A stretch of 41,342 nt of DNA from Candidatus Enterococcus ferrettii (GTDB taxonomy: Bacteria > Bacillota > Bacilli > Lactobacillales > Enterococcaceae), in NCBI RefSeq assembly GCF_017377655.1, contig NZ_JAFREL010000015.1, forward strand, positions 1-41,342, in the 5' to 3' direction. A program made the position numbers and the translations under genes. Positions 32,234 to 40,020 of this stretch are shown one piece after another; position 1 is the first letter of the stretch; every line of letters begins with the position of its first letter. The notes below the pieces were generated by a model that was given only the letters and a program-made list of their open reading frames with translations, was not told where the DNA came from and searched no databases.

Positions 32234-33173
32234 ACGAGTAAACTGCGTGTTAAAAGGAGAAGTACCTGACCAACCTCCTATGGGGTTCTGGCTGCATTTT
32301 CCTAAAGACACTATTTCCAAGGGAGTAGAAGCACAAGTTGCCGCTCATCTTGAGTTTAAAGAAAAAACCCAAACAGATATCTTGAAAATCATGAACGAAA
32401 ACGAGATGCGCAGCAATCATAAAATTGAGCAGCTGCACGAGTGGAAAAATATTCCGAAGCTTTCCAGGGATTCCAAGCTGATTACCGACCAAGCGGATAT
32501 CTTACAAAGAATTGTAGAAGCTAATCAAGAAAATTGTTACTTGTTAGGAACGGTTCATGGTGTAATCGCCTCGTTGTCTCATGCTTCAGGTCATAGTTAT
32601 TCTGTTTCTCCACCCTTGATTAATGACCACTATCAGCGAAATCCTAAGGCTGTGATGGAGGGGCTGAAGATTATTGAAGAAAATACACAATATGTTCTAG
32701 AAATGACGATGAATTCAGGTGTACAGGGCATCTACTATGCAGCTTTAGGAGGTGAAAAAGATAAGTTCAGCGATACGTTTATCCAAGAGTTATTGAGACC
32801 AACAGAATGTGGTTTGCTAAAACAAGTTGAAAAAAGAGAAGAAATTTCTACTTTCCTTCATATTTGTAAAGAAGAAACCGTCTTAGAAAATTACCGGGAT
32901 TATCCTTGCGATGTTGTTAATTGGGCAATGCATGAAAGCAGCTATTCTTTTAGTGAGGCTCGTCAAATTTTTGGCAATAAGGTCTATCTGGGTGGATTCG
33001 ATGATCGATCCGGTGTATTGGTTGATGGAAATGAGCAGGAAATTCAAGAGAAACTAAATGACATCTACCAGGAATTTAAAGGAAGCAGATATATTATTGG
33101 TGCGGATTGTACCTTACCAACGGATATTCCATTAACCAAGCTTAGTGACATCCACGACTATCTTAAACAATAA
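32220..33173 (+). CDS. MtaA/UroD-fold protein with HxC...C zinc site (putative thiol methyltransferase)
   Basis: 317 residues of the uroporphyrinogen decarboxylase superfamily. The C-terminal half has H214-x-C216 and C297 in GADCTLP, the zinc-binding HxC-xn-C arrangement of the methylcobamide:thiol methyltransferase branch (MtaA, MtbA, CmuA), which true UroD lacks. VYLGGFDDRSGVLVDG (about residues 258-273) is a typical superfamily strand-loop. Enzymes of this branch activate a thiolate at zinc and methylate it. No corrinoid protein gene is in the window, so the methyl donor is open. ATG 32220 has GAAGGAG upstream and lies inside the PLP gene's end (14-base overlap); a TTG at 32205 is unlikely. 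Last gene of the operon before terminator 33280-33317. Confidence 0.8.
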   Translation: MKKIERVNCVLKGEVPDQPPMGFWLHFPKDTISKGVEAQVAAHLEFKEKTQTDILKIMNENEMRSNHKIEQLHEWKNIPKLSRDSKLITDQADILQRIVEANQENCYLLGTVHGVIASLSHASGHSYSVSPPLINDHYQRNPKAVMEGLKIIEENTQYVLEMTMNSGVQGIYYAALGGEKDKFSDTFIQELLRPTECGLLKQVEKREEISTFLHICKEETVLENYRDYPCDVVNWAMHESSYSFSEARQIFGNKVYLGGFDDRSGVLVDGNEQEIQEKLNDIYQEFKGSRYIIGADCTLPTDIPLTKLSDIHDYLKQ

Positions 33174-33279
33174 AAATCGGGAATGGAAACTGCTGAGAAA
33201 GCCACGGTTGTTTTTTGAAAAGGACTCTAATTCGAATGCCCGTATACAATACTTTTGAAAAATCCATTGCCTATACTAT

Positions 33280-33317
33280 GAGATATCGCATGATTCACTT
33301 CAGCGATATCTCTTTTT
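33280..33317 (+). terminator. Terminator of the PTS operon
   Basis: A perfect 10-bp GAGATATCGC/GCGATATCTC stem (33280-33289 with 33303-33312) followed by TTTTT, 107 bases after the last stop. Confidence 0.8.
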
Positions 33318-33593
33318 ATATTTTGACAAAAGGAATGAACCTTGCTCCAACTAATTCAGGATATCTTTTTTTTCTAAAGAGATATCCCTAATATTCGTTT
33401 TGAAAATTAGAAAGAATGCCTCTATGCTGAAATAATATGTAGATTCCCATTACTATTTGGGAACATGCATGATACGATTTCTACCAGAAAAAAATGAAGA
33501 AGTAACGTTAAATCAGTATTTCTATTGTGGTTGAGAGAGCTGCAGTATATTTTTTCTGAGACTATTACTAGGGAAGTCAGATGCAGATTTCCA
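33318..33593. other. Gap with further hairpins and an imperfect direct repeat
   Basis: A second GATATC hairpin (GGATATCT 33359-33366 with AGATATCC 33380-33387) has a T-run in its loop rather than after it. TTCCCA...TGGGAA forms a small hairpin near 33442-33460. The 16-base unit ATGTAGATTCCCATTA at 33437 recurs with three changes at 33581. I see no gene; an opposite-strand open frame here lacks any start signal. Confidence 0.35.
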
Positions 33594-33622
33594 TTGACAG
33601 AAAGCACAAGAATGATTAGCAT
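33594..33622 (+). promoter_or_regulatory. Probable promoter of the TetR gene
   Basis: Consensus TTGACA (33594-33599), 17 bases, TAGCAT (33617-33622), 46 bases before the ATG. Confidence 0.5.
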
Positions 33623-33668
33623 ATGAAACATACAACGAATCTGTTTTTGGAAATCAAAGGAGGAACAA

Positions 33669-34304
33669 ATGAAAAGGGAAGAAAAAAGTAAACAGAGCAA
33701 AGCCAAGATCATTCAGGCAGCTTTTTCATTGTTTGCATCAAAGGGCTATGATGCCACCTCCACGCAAGACATTATTGAATTATCAGGTCTTTCAAGAGGG
33801 GCCATGTACCATCATTTTAAGAGTAAAGAAGAGATATTACGCAGTCTAATGAATGAAATTTATACGCAAACCAGTGATTTCTTAGAAGAGCTGGTGGCTG
33901 ATCAGACCCTTTCGGCAAAGGAAAAGATTACAAAAATCATTATGAATAGTGGGGATGACTACATGCGACGTCAATTGGCTCAAGCTTCTTGGGTTGAAAA
34001 AGTTCCTTTTGCTTTACTCGAAAGTATTCGCAATCTTAATGATTATGTCGCTCCTCAGGTAACGAAGATCGTGAAACAAGGGATCGAAAACGGGGAATAT
34101 ACCTGTGATTATCCAGAGGCATTGAGTGAGACGCTCTTATTTATTGTGGAAATTTGGCTGGATCCGACGATTATCAAAAGAGAGTATGCGGAAATATGCA
34201 ATCGTTTTGATTTTCTTTATCTTTTATTGCAGAAGTTAGAGGTGCCCTTAATTGATGAAGAAGATATCCAGAAATTTAAGGCAATATTCAAACCAAATGA
34301 ATAG
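33669..34304 (+). CDS. TetR/AcrR family regulator
   Basis: 211 residues. The TetR HTH is at about 12-58, with AAFSLFASKGYDATSTQDI and the recognition part SGLSRGAMYHHFKSKEEIL. The remaining all-alpha part is a ligand domain without a recognisable pocket type. AGGAGG lies before the ATG. The MFS pump gene downstream has its own promoter with an operator-like palindrome (34397-34419), so this protein most likely represses the pump and is released by the pump's substrate or an inducer. A strong terminator separates the two genes. Confidence 0.92.
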   Translation: MKREEKSKQSKAKIIQAAFSLFASKGYDATSTQDIIELSGLSRGAMYHHFKSKEEILRSLMNEIYTQTSDFLEELVADQTLSAKEKITKIIMNSGDDYMRRQLAQASWVEKVPFALLESIRNLNDYVAPQVTKIVKQGIENGEYTCDYPEALSETLLFIVEIWLDPTIIKREYAEICNRFDFLYLLLQKLEVPLIDEEDIQKFKAIFKPNE

Positions 34305-34311
34305 CAACAAA

Positions 34312-34357
34312 AAGCTTGTTTAAACGTTAACTAATACGTTTGAATAAGCTTTTTTTA
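34312..34357 (+). terminator. Terminator of the TetR gene
   Basis: A 15-bp stem with G-U pairs (34312-34326 with 34337-34351), beginning AAGCTT and ending AAGCTT, followed by TTTTTT, 8 bases after the stop. Confidence 0.85.
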
Positions 34358-34365
34358 TTTTATGA

Positions 34366-34394
34366 TTGACAGACAAGTAAAAGCATACTAAAAT
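34366..34394 (+). promoter_or_regulatory. Sigma-A promoter of the MFS gene
   Basis: TTGACA (34366-34371), 17 bases, TAAAAT (34389-34394). Predicted start of transcription near 34401, inside the palindrome 34397-34419. Confidence 0.75.
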
Positions 34395-34396
34395 AA

Positions 34397-34419
34397 AACA
34401 AACAGTCAGTCTGTTTGTT
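34397..34419 (+). promoter_or_regulatory. TetR-family operator
   Basis: A perfect 9-bp inverted repeat, AACAAACAG and CTGTTTGTT, around TCAGT. Size and symmetry fit a TetR-type operator. It covers the predicted transcription start of the MFS gene, so binding would block initiation. That the adjacent TetR protein is the ligand is inferred from position. Confidence 0.75.
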
Positions 34420-34477
34420 AAATAAAACTAGTTAATTCCGCCATGTGTAACCAAAAAAGAGAGGTTAGGGAAAGTAT

Positions 34478-35767
34478 ATGGAAGAAAATAAAATCAGAGA
34501 ACAGCTTTTAGATCATCAAAAGATAGTTCAAGCAATTCCAGCACCGAGAAATTTTACATTAATGGTTTTAGGCCAAGTAGTCTCGATTATGGGTTCGGTA
34601 TTGCTGCGTTTTGCCTTGTCATTGTTTGTGTTGGATCAAACTGGACGAGCAGATATTTTTGCTACACTATTGGCAGTTTCTAGCATACCGCTTGTATTGG
34701 GGCCTTTTGGAGGCGCGATTGCTGATCGGTTCAACCGACGAAACTTAATGGTGATTTATGATTTTACCAGTAGTGGAATAACCATCACTTTGTTTTTTCT
34801 GCTATGGAGGGGAAACAATTCTATTCTACTAATTGGATTAATCATGGTCTTATTGTCTTTCATTAGTGCGATGTATAACCCAACTGTTTCAGCAAGCATC
34901 CCTTTATTGGTTGCGGAACAAAAAATTGAAAAAGCAAATGGAATTGTTAGTGCCGTACAAGCATTAGGTAGTGTATTAGCACCTGTTTTGGGAAGTTTAT
35001 TGTACGGATACTTGCCAATTGATCGCCTGATCTTAATCAGCGGTGTTGCCTTTTTTCTATCGGCAGTGATGGAACTGTTTATTCACATTCCGTTTGAAAA
35101 AGGTGCGATGAATGGAAAATTGACTAAGGTGATAATGAATGATCTAAAAGAAGGATTCATTTACGTGAGAAAAGAACCGTTCATTTATAAGTCGGTTTTG
35201 TTAGCTGCAGCGTTGAATATGTTGGTTACTCCAATACTAATTGTAGCTGTTCCGGCAATTTTACGTCTAGTGATGCATAGTTCAGAATTGATGTATGGGC
35301 TAGGGAATGGATTGATCGGACTTGCTATGGTATTCGGCGCATTGACAATTGGCTTTTTTACTAAAAAATTGCGCTTTGCAAATGCGTATCTTTGGCTGTT
35401 AGGACTGAGCGCTTTAGTTCTCCCGATCATTGTAGCTGTTTTACCAATCGTACTATCCTTAGGAAATAGCTGGTCCTTTCTTATACTAATGTCTGGCGCA
35501 ATTCCAATTTCAATGCTGGTATCGATCTTGTCAATTTTCTTAATCAGTAAAGTACAACGGAAAACTCCAAATGAACAATTAGGAAAAGTAATGGCGATCA
35601 TTATGGCCGCCGCTCAATGCAGTTTGCCATTAGGACAATTACTTTATGGGAAATTATTGGACACTTTTGAAACTCAGCTGTATTTGCCACTATTTTTTGT
35701 AACTGGAATACTCGTTTTTGTCTCTCTGGGTGTAAAAAAAGGCTTCAAAAATATAGTAGAAGATTAA
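34478..35767 (+). CDS. MFS multidrug/macrolide-type efflux transporter (DHA3-like)
   Basis: 429 residues, about twelve membrane segments. The loop 2-3 motif A appears as GGAIADRFNRRNLMV (about residues 84-98), and the N-terminal MVLGQVVSIMGSVLLRFAL is like Mef-type macrolide exporters of the DHA3 group. It should be a proton-driven drug exporter in the cytoplasmic membrane; substrates cannot be predicted. ATG with a GGTTAGGG ribosome site 9-10 bases upstream. Expressed from a promoter with a TetR-type operator. The hydrolase gene downstream is 133 bases away, with no clear terminator between. Confidence 0.85.
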   Translation: MEENKIREQLLDHQKIVQAIPAPRNFTLMVLGQVVSIMGSVLLRFALSLFVLDQTGRADIFATLLAVSSIPLVLGPFGGAIADRFNRRNLMVIYDFTSSGITITLFFLLWRGNNSILLIGLIMVLLSFISAMYNPTVSASIPLLVAEQKIEKANGIVSAVQALGSVLAPVLGSLLYGYLPIDRLILISGVAFFLSAVMELFIHIPFEKGAMNGKLTKVIMNDLKEGFIYVRKEPFIYKSVLLAAALNMLVTPILIVAVPAILRLVMHSSELMYGLGNGLIGLAMVFGALTIGFFTKKLRFANAYLWLLGLSALVLPIIVAVLPIVLSLGNSWSFLILMSGAIPISMLVSILSIFLISKVQRKTPNEQLGKVMAIIMAAAQCSLPLGQLLYGKLLDTFETQLYLPLFFVTGILVFVSLGVKKGFKNIVED

Positions 35768-35900
35768 TGAAAGAGCAAAGGGGATCCTTTTAGTCAGAAA
35801 ATCAGCAAAAATGTTTGAAGATTAACCGTGAGCTATATTGAATAAAAATATTATTTTCTGGAAGGTATTACTTCAAACTTAAAAGAGAGGAGGAAGCAGA

Positions 35901-36707
35901 ATGTTTCAATCACTTCAAGAGAACAATATCAAAATTGGTAATGTAACAATGACTTATGTAGCTTTTGGAAAAGGAGAGCAACCGTTGATTATATTACCTG
36001 GATTGTCTGATGGGTTAAAGACAGTCCACGGACAATCTTTCAATCTGGCTTTCTATTTTCGTAAACTGACACCTCATTTTAGAGTCTATGTATTTAGCAG
36101 AATAAACAATTTAAAAGCCTCTTACTCTATGAAAGAAATGGCAAGAGATCAAGCTCTTGCACTGCAATGCTTGGGCCTAAATAATGTTTATTTGATGGGT
36201 GTTTCTCAAGGTGGTATGATCGCGCAGCAGCTTGCGATTGATTATCCTGAGGTTATCGCTAAGCTGATACTTGTTGTTTCCGCATCAAAAACCACACCAA
36301 CAATGGAAAAAACAATTTGTTATTGGATTAAGTTGGCAGAAGAAAAGAAATATAGCGTATTAATGAAGGATACTATGGAAAAAACGTATTCTTTAAAAAC
36401 ACTTAGACGATACCGTCCATTTTTTCCCATTATTACTCGAGTCGGAAAAACTGAAAACTTCGATCGCTTCTTGATTCAAGCTCAGGCTTGTCTGTCTCAT
36501 GACGTTTCTGCTCAACTAAATAAAATTGTGTGCCCAACCTTAGTAATTGGTGGAGATTCCGATAAGGTGATTGGTGAGGCAGCTTCAGAAGACATTGCTG
36601 AAAATATCCCAAGTAGCAAACTCATCATCTATCCAGGTCTTGGACACGGTGCCTATGAAGAGGAGAAGAGTTTTTTTCCAGATGTAATTGAGTTTATGAA
36701 GAAGTAG
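35901..36707 (+). CDS. Alpha/beta hydrolase
   Basis: 268 residues with a complete catalytic triad: S102 in the nucleophile elbow MGVSQGGM, acid D219 or D221 in IGGDSDKVIG and H249 in GLGHGAYEE. The oxyanion turn is LPGLSDG near residue 33. No signal peptide, so cytoplasmic. The substrate is unknown; resemblance is to small esterase/peroxidase-like hydrolases. GAGGAGGA precedes the ATG. It may be co-transcribed with the MFS pump. Confidence 0.88.
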   Translation: MFQSLQENNIKIGNVTMTYVAFGKGEQPLIILPGLSDGLKTVHGQSFNLAFYFRKLTPHFRVYVFSRINNLKASYSMKEMARDQALALQCLGLNNVYLMGVSQGGMIAQQLAIDYPEVIAKLILVVSASKTTPTMEKTICYWIKLAEEKKYSVLMKDTMEKTYSLKTLRRYRPFFPIITRVGKTENFDRFLIQAQACLSHDVSAQLNKIVCPTLVIGGDSDKVIGEAASEDIAENIPSSKLIIYPGLGHGAYEEEKSFFPDVIEFMKK

Positions 36708-36857
36708 AGAATCAATCAAATCGTCCCTTAAAAAACAATTGACAGATTCTGCATGAAAGCTCATAGATGAAAGAAGGAACAGAAATTCAAGAATTAATAA
36801 TGCTACAAAGAGGTCTACAGAAACAATCCCGTGAAGTAAAATAGGACTAAATGTGAT

Positions 36858-36903
36858 AAAAAAAAGGGTTACAAGCTAAGATTTTTCAAGCCTCTAACCC
36901 TTT
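36858..36903 (-). terminator. Terminator of the LysR gene, overlapping its last codons
   Basis: AAAGGGTTA pairs with TAACCCTTT (36863-36871 with 36895-36903). On the minus strand it is followed by a run of T residues (plus-strand A-run 36858-36865). The stop codon TAG lies inside the stem. Confidence 0.75.
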
Positions 36904-37799
36904 AGATTATTTTTAAGAAATAGGAACAATTCTTTAAGCAAAGAATTATCATTCCTTTTATCATAGGCAGCTACTATATTCTGATCGCTGCCATCACTTG
37001 CTAGATCGATGATTTTGATCGGATACTTTTCCTCAAGTGTTCCATCATTCATTCCAGAATATAAGAAAGCTAAGCCTTCCCCAAGAGCAACCTTAGTCAG
37101 ACCCTCCTCGAGATTCTTCACATAAGAATTGGCTCGGACATTAAAGCCGTAATTGACAAATTGATTGACCACATAATCCACAATAATAGGAGACTGTTTT
37201 CTCTCTAGTAAAATAAAGGTTTCCTGATTCAAATCTGAAAAAGATACCTTCTTCTTTTTACTCAAAGTATGATGAAGCGGTACAGCGACCTGCAAATGAT
37301 TTCGCATAAATATCAGTTGTTCAACATTCTCGCTATGTTGAAAATACGTAGATAGATCAAAGACCAACTCGTATTGACCTTTAGCAAGACCATCCGATAA
37401 ATTCATTGGCGTATCTTGCTTAATCAAGAAGGTCACGTTGGGGTGATCAATTTTAAAACGACTGAATAACTCGTACATTTTGTTCATATTGAAATTCGCC
37501 AAGCAACCAATTTTTAGTAGTTGAGTAGCTTTCTCAGCTGTCTGTTGATGATCGAACATATGGGAGAGTCGATCCACACGATCTAATACATCATTGGCTT
37601 CAACTAAGAACTGTTCACCAGCATCTGATAAGGCTAACGCATGACTGTGACGAACAAATAGAGCTACGCCTAATTCGGTTTCTAATTCTTGGATTCGTCT
37701 ACTCAAAGTAGGCTGGGAGATATACAGCTTTTGGGCAGCTTTGGTAAAACTGCCCTCAGCAGCAACTTCCACAAAATAGTGTAAGGTGGATAACTTCAT
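36894..37799 (-). CDS. LysR family transcriptional regulator
   Basis: 301 residues, full length for the family. The winged HTH is at 1-60: LSTLHYFVEVAAEGSFTKAA, then ISQPTLSRRIQELE, then LGVALF. The effector-binding domain covers about 88-300. I start at the ATG at 37799 because GGAG lies 8 bases upstream and LysR proteins normally begin M-x-L-x-x-L-x-Y-F; an ATG four codons earlier has no ribosome site. It has its own promoter (37833-37861) in the 72-base gap after the CocE-type gene, its nearest candidate target. The inducer is unknown. Confidence 0.92.
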   Translation of the reverse strand: MKLSTLHYFVEVAAEGSFTKAAQKLYISQPTLSRRIQELETELGVALFVRHSHALALSDAGEQFLVEANDVLDRVDRLSHMFDHQQTAEKATQLLKIGCLANFNMNKMYELFSRFKIDHPNVTFLIKQDTPMNLSDGLAKGQYELVFDLSTYFQHSENVEQLIFMRNHLQVAVPLHHTLSKKKKVSFSDLNQETFILLERKQSPIIVDYVVNQFVNYGFNVRANSYVKNLEEGLTKVALGEGLAFLYSGMNDGTLEEKYPIKIIDLASDGSDQNIVAAYDKRNDNSLLKELFLFLKNNLKG

Positions 37800-37832
37800 A
37801 ACTAACTCCATTCAACTAAAGATGATGAATTC

Positions 37833-37861
37833 AGTATAAAGTGGTCCCTATATTTTCACAA
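37833..37861 (-). promoter_or_regulatory. Promoter of the LysR gene
   Basis: On the minus strand, TTGTGA (37861-37856), 17 bases, TATACT (37838-37833). It lies between the CocE-type stop and the LysR start. Confidence 0.6.
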
Positions 37862-37871
37862 GTTTTATCTA

Positions 37872-39632
37872 TTATTCCGACAACAATGGCAATTGAAGAT
37901 AAGAAGAATATTCTCCTCCAGTATGCAAAATGTGCGCGCCCTTGTTATCGGGAGTGCTTCCTGGTGTTCCAGGCATAACTGAACCAAGCTCGTCTTTAGT
38001 GCTTACCACCATTCTTAACGTTTCTCCAGCTTGATAAGATAGCCCCATTGGACTTAAGACAATATCCAATTCAACGATCTTCCCTTGGATTAATTTCTCC
38101 ACTCGATCAAAACTATAAGCTGGAATTTCATCAGTTGTTAGTTGGTTGTCAAAGTGACGCATAGAAGCGCGAAGCCGACCCCAAACACCTTTGTAACGTA
38201 AGGCAGAAGCTCCCTCCTGAGTGAAATCTTGTAATGCAGCACCATGATTAGGTACGACAAATTCACTTAGTACATTGCCAAATTTGTCCAATTTTTGAAC
38301 CCAAACATAAACGTCCATGTCAGTATAACCGTCTGCTTCCATAAACAGTTCTGCTTTAGGATAACCAACAAATTGGGTATCTTGATCAAAGGTAATCTGA
38401 AATGAAGCTCGGCCCGGTAGAGCTTCGGTAGTATATTTGACTGGAATATCGTTAGGCAATTTACTTTCCTGCAAGGTACGGGATAGTCCATTCAGATAGT
38501 AGCGTTTTAACTTGCTGGCAACAGGAGGAAAGGTCTCTGCTGGAATATCTGTTTGATTGCCGCCTTGAAAATCAATCAATGAATAACGAACGGCTGGGGT
38601 TGCTGGCCAATCATTGTCTTTTCCTAACAGGTAATAGTCAAAGAACCGGCGCAGCTCTTCAATATTCTTTTCATCGTAATAGTAAGGCCATTCCTGACGA
38701 TCATGGATGCGAAGCCATTTTTCCTGTGAACCCAATGTCCGCCAAGAGCGGAAGGTTCCCATAGTATGCAGCGTATTAGAATAACTGGCAATTACAAAAG
38801 CCGGAACGGTGATTTTGCTTGGATCGGCAATTTTGTCTTGCCAAATTTCAGCATCTGCTAAAGGGTAAGCATCCATTTCCTTCGTTAAGTCTTCACGTTG
38901 TGCTCCTGTGGCACTGACATGATTCACTTGGAGTCGTTCAATAAAGTTTTTGTCAGGAATACCACCGATAAAGGCTAAATCGCGGTAGCCATCTGCTAAA
39001 CCTTCAGTTGGATTGATCACGGTCAAGTGTGGTGGTTGTTCTGCTGCAATATACCATTGAGAGAAGGCCAAGTAAGAAGTACCTGTAAGAGCTGTTTTCC
39101 CATTACTCCATTCCTGAGCAGCCAACCATTCAATCAAATCATAACCATCTTGGGCTTCTTGAGTCCCCAACATCGTGGTATTGCCTTCGCTGTGAGCGAT
39201 TCCTCGCATATCTGGGTTAGCCACCGCATAGCCTTTCGCAACCCAGTAATCAGGATCTGGCGCTTCAAACTTAGTTAATCCTGAGTTCCAGTGATTGCCC
39301 ATACCCAACATGTTAAAAAGATTCTTATAACGTGGCGCTGTTCCTGCACTTTTACCATAAGGACTCCATGCAATCAGCACCGGTACTTTTTCTTCGGTTA
39401 CTGGCAAATAGATGTCTGTATAAATAGTGACACCATCCCGCAGTTTAACTGGAACATCTTTCAGCATGCGGATATCACCAGAAAGCGGCTTGAAGCCTTC
39501 TGCGATCGTTTCGTTTTTCTTCAAAATAATTTCTTTGGTTTCAAAAGGGCTTAGCACACCATGCTCAATACCATTATCGATGTATTCAAAGGATGGGCTA
39601 AAGCGCATCTTTTCAGTAATTTTTGCTGTCAT
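37872..39632 (-). CDS. CocE/NonD (X-Pro peptidase S15-like) family hydrolase
   Basis: 586 residues. The alpha/beta hydrolase part has VKLRDGVTIYTDIYLP (about 61-76), NPDMRGIAHSEG (about 139-150) and the nucleophile elbow G184-T-S186-Y. A helical cap and, from about residue 370, a beta jelly-roll domain follow (RASFQITFDQDTQFVGYPKA and later strands), as in the CocE/NonD and S15 family. Members hydrolyse esters, amides or N-terminal X-Pro peptides; which applies here is unknown. No signal peptide, so cytoplasmic. GGAGG lies before the ATG and a promoter at 39678-39707. The adjacent LysR gene may regulate it. Confidence 0.85.
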   Translation of the reverse strand: MTAKITEKMRFSPSFEYIDNGIEHGVLSPFETKEIILKKNETIAEGFKPLSGDIRMLKDVPVKLRDGVTIYTDIYLPVTEEKVPVLIAWSPYGKSAGTAPRYKNLFNMLGMGNHWNSGLTKFEAPDPDYWVAKGYAVANPDMRGIAHSEGNTTMLGTQEAQDGYDLIEWLAAQEWSNGKTALTGTSYLAFSQWYIAAEQPPHLTVINPTEGLADGYRDLAFIGGIPDKNFIERLQVNHVSATGAQREDLTKEMDAYPLADAEIWQDKIADPSKITVPAFVIASYSNTLHTMGTFRSWRTLGSQEKWLRIHDRQEWPYYYDEKNIEELRRFFDYYLLGKDNDWPATPAVRYSLIDFQGGNQTDIPAETFPPVASKLKRYYLNGLSRTLQESKLPNDIPVKYTTEALPGRASFQITFDQDTQFVGYPKAELFMEADGYTDMDVYVWVQKLDKFGNVLSEFVVPNHGAALQDFTQEGASALRYKGVWGRLRASMRHFDNQLTTDEIPAYSFDRVEKLIQGKIVELDIVLSPMGLSYQAGETLRMVVSTKDELGSVMPGTPGSTPDNKGAHILHTGGEYSSYLQLPLLSE

Positions 39633-39677
39633 ATAGTTTTCCTCCGATTGTTTCGTTTATTCTTTGGAACACCCCTG

Positions 39678-39707
39678 ATTATAGGAGCCCTATAGCCAAA
39701 TGTACAA
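39678..39707 (-). promoter_or_regulatory. Promoter of the CocE/NonD gene
   Basis: On the minus strand, TTGTAC (39707-39702), 18 bases, TATAAT (39683-39678), about 45 bases before the ATG. The AATTGCAATT palindrome just upstream (39706-39715) could be a regulator site. Confidence 0.6.
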
Positions 39708-39819
39708 TTGCAATTTTGCATAATAACTTTATGTATAGAACTGTTATTCATAAAATGAATAGCAGTGCCCTCTTAATAAATTTTTCCTTATTCAGACAAG
39801 TGTCCACCAAAAATCACCA

Positions 39820-39845
39820 CCTGTAAAGGGCGCCATCTTTACAGG
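39820..39845. terminator. Hairpin terminator of the Fst-type toxin RNA, possibly bidirectional
   Basis: A perfect 9-bp stem, CCTGTAAAG (39820-39828) with CTTTACAGG (39837-39845). T-rich stretches lie a few bases outside on both sides (TTTTT on the minus strand, CTTTTCTT on the plus strand). In par-type loci the toxin RNA and the antitoxin RNA share a bidirectional terminator at this place. Confidence 0.6.
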
Positions 39846-39887
39846 CAGTTCTGCTTTTCTTCAGTTTTCAAGGAACGTATGGCTATC

Positions 39888-39913
39888 GCAACAGTCTCGC
39901 TTTGCAACAGTCT
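39888..39913. repeat. Direct repeat GCAACAGTCT between the toxin gene and its terminator
   Basis: Two perfect copies of a 10-base unit (39888-39897 and 39904-39913), 16 bases apart start to start. Direct repeats are where toxin and antitoxin RNAs pair in pAD1 par; whether these do so is inference. Confidence 0.5.
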
Positions 39914-39921
39914 GTGTATTG

Positions 39922-40020
39922 TCAGGGATCATGATCATCTAACCAGTGGTTAACCAATGCGATAACCAGTCCGACAAAAATCGGGGCTAAAATATACTGC
40001 ACAAGAGATTGCAAATGCAT
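39922..40020 (-). CDS. fst: Fst-family type I toxin peptide
   Basis: A 32-residue peptide: a short N-terminus (MHLQSLVQY), a membrane segment ILAPIFVGLVIALVNHW, and an acidic tail LDDHDP. It shows the Fst hallmark APIFVGLV at the same position as the toxin of the enterococcal pAD1 par locus, with a charged Asp-rich C-terminus. Fst peptides insert in the membrane and are held silent by a small antisense RNA. A G-rich ribosome site (AAGGGGGG) lies just before the ATG. A hairpin terminator (39820-39845) and direct repeats (39888-39913) follow the stop, as in par loci. The antitoxin RNA promoter was not identified with confidence. Too short for usual gene callers. Confidence 0.85.
   Translation of the reverse strand: MHLQSLVQYILAPIFVGLVIALVNHWLDDHDP

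Noticed and set aside
32220..33173. Haem biosynthesis uroporphyrinogen decarboxylase
   Set aside because: The zinc-type HxC...C residues, short length and catabolic operon context point to the MtaA-like branch.
33422..33712. 96-codon minus-strand open frame in the gap after the PTS operon
   Set aside because: Composition is unlike a protein, it overlaps the TetR gene start, and it has no ribosome site.
39760..39820. Promoter for the antitoxin RNA on the plus strand
   Set aside because: Several AT-rich hexamers are present but none has a convincing -35/-10 pair, so it was not listed.
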